Assembly: GCA_005880345.1 (NCBI GenBank)
Contig: VBGE01000036.1
Span: 1-8,352 of the forward strand
Direction: 5' to 3'
DNA length: 8,352 bases
Origin: Chloroflexota bacterium
GTDB lineage: Bacteria; Chloroflexota; Dormibacteria; Dormibacterales; Dormibacteraceae
Part shown: positions 5,602 through 8,352 of the stretch, in pieces
Layout of the letters: each line of letters opens with the position of its first letter
Position numbering within the stretch: position 1 is the first letter of the stretch
The notes under the pieces: model-generated
The model's input: only the letters and a program-made list of their open reading frames with translations
What the model was told of the DNA's origin: nothing
Databases searched by the model: none
Translations under genes and position numbers: made by a program

Positions 5602-7222
5602 TCGCGGGGCGGCGATCAACGCCGAAGCGCAGAAGTCCGTGCTGCTGTCCGACCTGTCCCAACGCAACCAGGACCTGCAGGAGCTGACACGGCTGAAGTC
5701 GGAGTTCCTCGCCACGATGAGCCACGAGATCCGGACCCCGCTGAGCGGGGTGATCGGCATGACGGGTCTTCTGCTCGACACCACCCTCTCAGATGAGCAG
5801 CGCGAATATGTAGAGACGATCCGCGAGTCGGGCGACTCCCTGCTCGAGATCATCAACGACATCCTCGACTTCTCGCGCATCGAGGCCGGCCGCGTGAAGC
5901 TCGAAACGGTCGAATTCAGCCCGCGCTACGTCGTCGAGGAGGCGGTCGAGCTGTTCGCCGAGGCCGCCTCGAACAAAGGCGTCGAGCTGGCGATGGACGT
6001 CGAGCCGGACGTGCCGGAACTCGTGCTCGGCGACGCCGGACGCCTGCGCCAGGTGCTCATCAACCTGATCGGCAACGCGGTGAAGTTCACCGATGCGGGC
6101 GAGGTCGTCGTGCGGACCCGCCGCGATGAGTCGAGGGGTCCTGGCATCGCGGTCCGCTTCGAGGTCTCCGACACGGGCATCGGCCTCACCCCGGGAGAGG
6201 TGACTCGCGTCTTCGCTGTGTACTCGCAGCTCGACAGCTCGACCACGCGGCGCCACGGCGGCACCGGGTTGGGCCTTGCGATCGCGCGAATGCTGGCGCA
6301 GCTCATGGGCGGCGAGGTGACGGTGGAGAGCGAGAAGGGCAAGGGCAGCACGTTTTCGTTCGCCGCGCTGTTTCGCGAGGCCGCCCAGCCGCGCGCACCG
6401 CGCTCGCGCAGGAACGCGCAGCTCGAAGGCACCGCGGTTGCGATCATCGACGACAACAAGACGAACCGCACCATCCTCGAGCGCTACGTCAAGTCGTGGG
6501 GCATGCGCGGCCGGTCGTTCGACTCGGGCCACGAGGCTCTGCGCGAGATGCGTCGAATGTCAGAGGGCGACGACGGGTTCGAGGTCGCGATCGTCGACCT
6601 CATGATGCCCGCGATGGATGGCGCCGCGGTCGCGGCCGCGATGCGCGCCGACGCCTCGCTGCGCGACCTCGCCGTGATCCTGCTCACGTCGGCCGGCCGG
6701 TCGGACAACGCCGTGCCTGGAGTCGACGCCGAGCTGGTCAAACCGGTGCGACCCTCTCAGCTCTTCGACGTCCTGCAGACATTGCTCGCGGGCCGCGCGA
6801 GCGCGGAGCAGCCGAGCATCGTTCAACACGTGGGGACGCGAGGAGCGCGCATCCTGGTCGTCGACGACAACGCCGCCAATCAGAAGGTGGCGATGCGGAT
6901 GGTCGAACGCCTCGGTTACCGAGGTGACGTCGCCTCGACGGGAGCCGACGCGGTCACCATGCTCGGCCGCGGCCACTACGACGCGGTGCTGATGGATTGC
7001 CAGATGCCTGAGCTGGACGGCTTCGACGCGAGCCGGCAGATCCGGCACAACGAGCGCGGCGGACGGCACGTGCCGATCATCGCGATGACCGCCGATGCGG
7101 GATCGACCGAGCGCGAGCGCTGCCTCGCGGCGGGGATGGACGACTACATCTCCAAGCCGGTGAAGCTGCACGTGGTCGCCGCCGTCCTCGAGCGCTGGCT
7201 GGCAACCCCCCAGGCGGTCTAG
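5546..7222 (+). CDS. Hybrid sensor histidine kinase, HisKA-HATPase-REC-REC
   Basis: Numbered from the TTG at 5546 (558 residues); the frame is open from 5495 and real kinase character begins near 5590. HisKA carries phospho-His60 in MSHEIRTPLSGVIG; HATPase_c shows INLIGNAVKFTD (Asn177), DTGIG (Asp209) and GGTGLGLAI (238-246). REC1 has IIDDNKTN (301-308), Asp351 (VDLMMP), Thr381 and Lys399. REC2 has VVDDN (438-442), Asp484 (LMDCQMP), Thr515 and Lys537. All phosphorelay residues are intact in both receivers; there is no Hpt domain, so onward transfer needs a separate partner. The layout is that of BarA-like hybrid kinases. The TTG and a downstream GTG (5639) both lack a good ribosome site, and the preceding helix (LLSDLSQRNQDLQELTRLKSEFLA) is the usual membrane-to-kinase linker, so I believe translation begins at 5068 and the frame is broken by one base near 5583-5585. 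It converges on the phosphatase gene. Confidence 0.93.
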   Translation: MRWRTWSSSRSSAQPLERNRGAAINAEAQKSVLLSDLSQRNQDLQELTRLKSEFLATMSHEIRTPLSGVIGMTGLLLDTTLSDEQREYVETIRESGDSLLEIINDILDFSRIEAGRVKLETVEFSPRYVVEEAVELFAEAASNKGVELAMDVEPDVPELVLGDAGRLRQVLINLIGNAVKFTDAGEVVVRTRRDESRGPGIAVRFEVSDTGIGLTPGEVTRVFAVYSQLDSSTTRRHGGTGLGLAIARMLAQLMGGEVTVESEKGKGSTFSFAALFREAAQPRAPRSRRNAQLEGTAVAIIDDNKTNRTILERYVKSWGMRGRSFDSGHEALREMRRMSEGDDGFEVAIVDLMMPAMDGAAVAAAMRADASLRDLAVILLTSAGRSDNAVPGVDAELVKPVRPSQLFDVLQTLLAGRASAEQPSIVQHVGTRGARILVVDDNAANQKVAMRMVERLGYRGDVASTGADAVTMLGRGHYDAVLMDCQMPELDGFDASRQIRHNERGGRHVPIIAMTADAGSTERERCLAAGMDDYISKPVKLHVVAAVLERWLATPQAV

Positions 7223-7225
7223 TCT

Positions 7226-7306
7226 CCCTCTCCCCTCCAGGGGAGCAATCAGTCGGCGCGGGTAGCGCGTCCTTAACCGGCTTTGCCGGCAGGGTTAGGG
7301 AGAGGG
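7226..7306. repeat. Small palindromic element with 9-bp terminal inverted repeats between convergent genes
   Basis: CCCTCTCCC (7226-7234) is the exact reverse complement of GGGAGAGGG (7298-7306). Inside are a stem CTCCCC/GGGGAG with loop TCCA (7230-7245) and a stem CCGGC/GCCGG with loop TTT (7277-7289). The element starts four bases after the hybrid kinase stop and runs through the 3' end of the phosphatase gene, whose stop TAA (7297-7295) and last few codons lie in it. CCCTCTCCC-type palindromes are common extragenic repeats in GC-rich bacteria (general knowledge). It may also act as a two-way transcription stop, although no T-run follows either stem. Confidence 0.5.
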
Positions 7307-8352
7307 GCGAGAACGAAGGTTAGTTCGCTTGAGCGCCACCACCGTCACGTCGTCCACCAGGTCCCTGTCCCGCGCGCCGTGGGCCAGCACGTCGACCATC
7401 TGCTGCGCGGTTCCGGCCCGCCGCGCGTCGTAAGGAAGCTGCACGTCCTTCGTCGCGAGGTCCGGCCGCAGGTCGAGCAACCCGTCGGAAAACACCACGA
7501 GGGAATCTCCCGGATTGAGCGTCATCTTCCCGGTGACGTATTTCGTGTCTGGAAAGATCCCGATCGGCGCGCTGCGCTCCGGCAGCAGGTCCTGCGACGT
7601 GACGCCGCGCAACAGCCGGGCGTGGCCGTGGCCCGCGTCGACATACTCCAGATCACCTGTCCGCGGGTCGAACGTGCAGTGGAACACGGTCACGTACGCC
7701 TGGTTGGCCTCCAGCGCCGCCATCATCACCCCCGCGGCCTGCTTGACCCCGTCCTCGAGCGGATTCACCCCGGCGACTCCCCGCAGGGCCGCGCGAGCGG
7801 TCGCCATCATCAGCGATGCCGGCAGCCCCTTCCCCATCACGTCGCCCAGCGAGAGCGTGACCCGCCCGTCGCTCCAGCGGTACCAGTCGTAGAAGTCACC
7901 GCTGATCTCGCGGGCGGCGGTGAAGTGCGCGGCGAGCTCGAACCCGTCCTCCTGGAAAGGCGACCTCGGCAGCATCCCCGCCTGCAGCTCAGCCGCCCGG
8001 CGCATCTGCTCGGCGCGCTCGGCCACCATCCCCTCGAGCCGCGCGAGGTTCGCGCGGTGTTCCATCTCGACGCTGCGGCGCCGGAGGTTGTTGACCACGA
8101 GCAGGTAGAGCTGGGTCGCGCCGACGGGCTTGACGTGGTACGCGTACGCGCCATGCTCCAGCGCGGCCCTGCCGAGCTCGGGGTCGTCGACGCCGGAGAT
8201 CATCACCACGGCCGTGTCCGGTCTGGTCGCCCGCAGCTCCTCGAGCAGGCCGTAGCCGGACTCGTCGGGGAGCCGGACGTCCAGCAGCGCCACGGCGTAG
8301 TCGCGCATCTCGAACTTCCGCCTCGCCTCGGCCGCGTTCAAGGCCACGTCGG
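7295..8352 (-). CDS. Receiver-PP2C (RsbU/SpoIIE-type) Ser/Thr phosphatase, 5' end beyond the window
   Basis: About 352 codons are present. The first GTG (8347) is inside the receiver fold, since the first strand and helix with the acidic pair are missing, so the gene begins beyond 8352. Numbered from 8347: receiver with phospho-Asp23 (LLDVRLPDESG), Ser51 (VVMISG) and Lys73 (HVKP); a heptad-like helix (about 90-125); then a PPM/SpoIIE phosphatase with metal ligands Asp151 and Asp154 (SGDFYDW), Asp169-Gly (GDVMGKGLPASLM), Asp288 (SDGLLDLR) and Asp332/333 (DDVTVVAL). Such enzymes dephosphorylate Ser/Thr proteins, classically anti-anti-sigma factors, and phosphorylation or partner binding at the receiver switches them on. 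No anti-sigma or anti-anti-sigma gene is visible here. The last codons (SRPSP) and stop come from the palindromic element at 7226-7306, suggesting that its insertion reset the C-terminus. It faces the hybrid kinase gene, which could be a phosphate donor (inference). Confidence 0.95.
   Translation of the reverse strand, partial: DVALNAAEARRKFEMRDYAVALLDVRLPDESGYGLLEELRATRPDTAVVMISGVDDPELGRAALEHGAYAYHVKPVGATQLYLLVVNNLRRRSVEMEHRANLARLEGMVAERAEQMRRAAELQAGMLPRSPFQEDGFELAAHFTAAREISGDFYDWYRWSDGRVTLSLGDVMGKGLPASLMMATARAALRGVAGVNPLEDGVKQAAGVMMAALEANQAYVTVFHCTFDPRTGDLEYVDAGHGHARLLRGVTSQDLLPERSAPIGIFPDTKYVTGKMTLNPGDSLVVFSDGLLDLRPDLATKDVQLPYDARRAGTAQQMVDVLAHGARDRDLVDDVTVVALKRTNLRSRPSP

Noticed and set aside
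4984..5880. 298-codon minus-strand frame across the membrane module
   Set aside because: Low-complexity Arg/Asp/Gly/Gln translation, antisense to a clearly hydrophobic membrane protein and the HisKA domain.

Overview
The window is high-GC bacterial DNA (GC-rich third codon positions, GTG and TTG starts) and is almost entirely signal-transduction genes. The domain architectures (soluble Ser/Thr kinase with a V4R-type sensor, PAS/GAF histidine kinases, receiver-PP2C phosphatase) would suit Chloroflexota, Dormibacterota-like or Actinomycetota lineages. No 16S or other marker is present, so this placement is only a guess.

Layout. 1-181 (minus) is the first 60 codons of a GT4-type glycosyltransferase that continues past the left edge. 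182-509 has no convincing gene but holds four stem-loops, one a perfect 13-bp inverted repeat. 510-4901 (minus) is a tight three-gene operon, read right to left: a membrane PAS-GAF-PAS histidine kinase, a single-domain response regulator (8-nt overlap), and a soluble Hanks-type Ser/Thr kinase with a C-terminal V4R-like domain (4-nt ATGA overlap). 4902-5067 is a divergent intergenic stretch. 5068-7222 (plus) encodes a hybrid histidine kinase (membrane module, HisKA, HATPase, REC, REC). Its membrane module lies in a different frame from the kinase, and a one-base change in a CCC run at 5583-5585 would join them. 7223-7294 is a short convergent gap inside a small palindromic element bounded by 9-bp inverted repeats. 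7295-8352 (minus) is a receiver-PP2C (RsbU/SpoIIE-type) Ser/Thr phosphatase, cut at its N-terminus by the right edge.

Function. The window contains two histidine kinases, four receiver domains, a Ser/Thr kinase and a Ser/Thr phosphatase, and no DNA-binding output domain. The inferred theme is crosstalk between His-Asp phosphorelay and Ser/Thr phosphorylation: the operon couples a His kinase and a free receiver to a Ser/Thr kinase, and the neighbouring phosphatase could reverse such phosphorylation under receiver control. The targets are not visible here.
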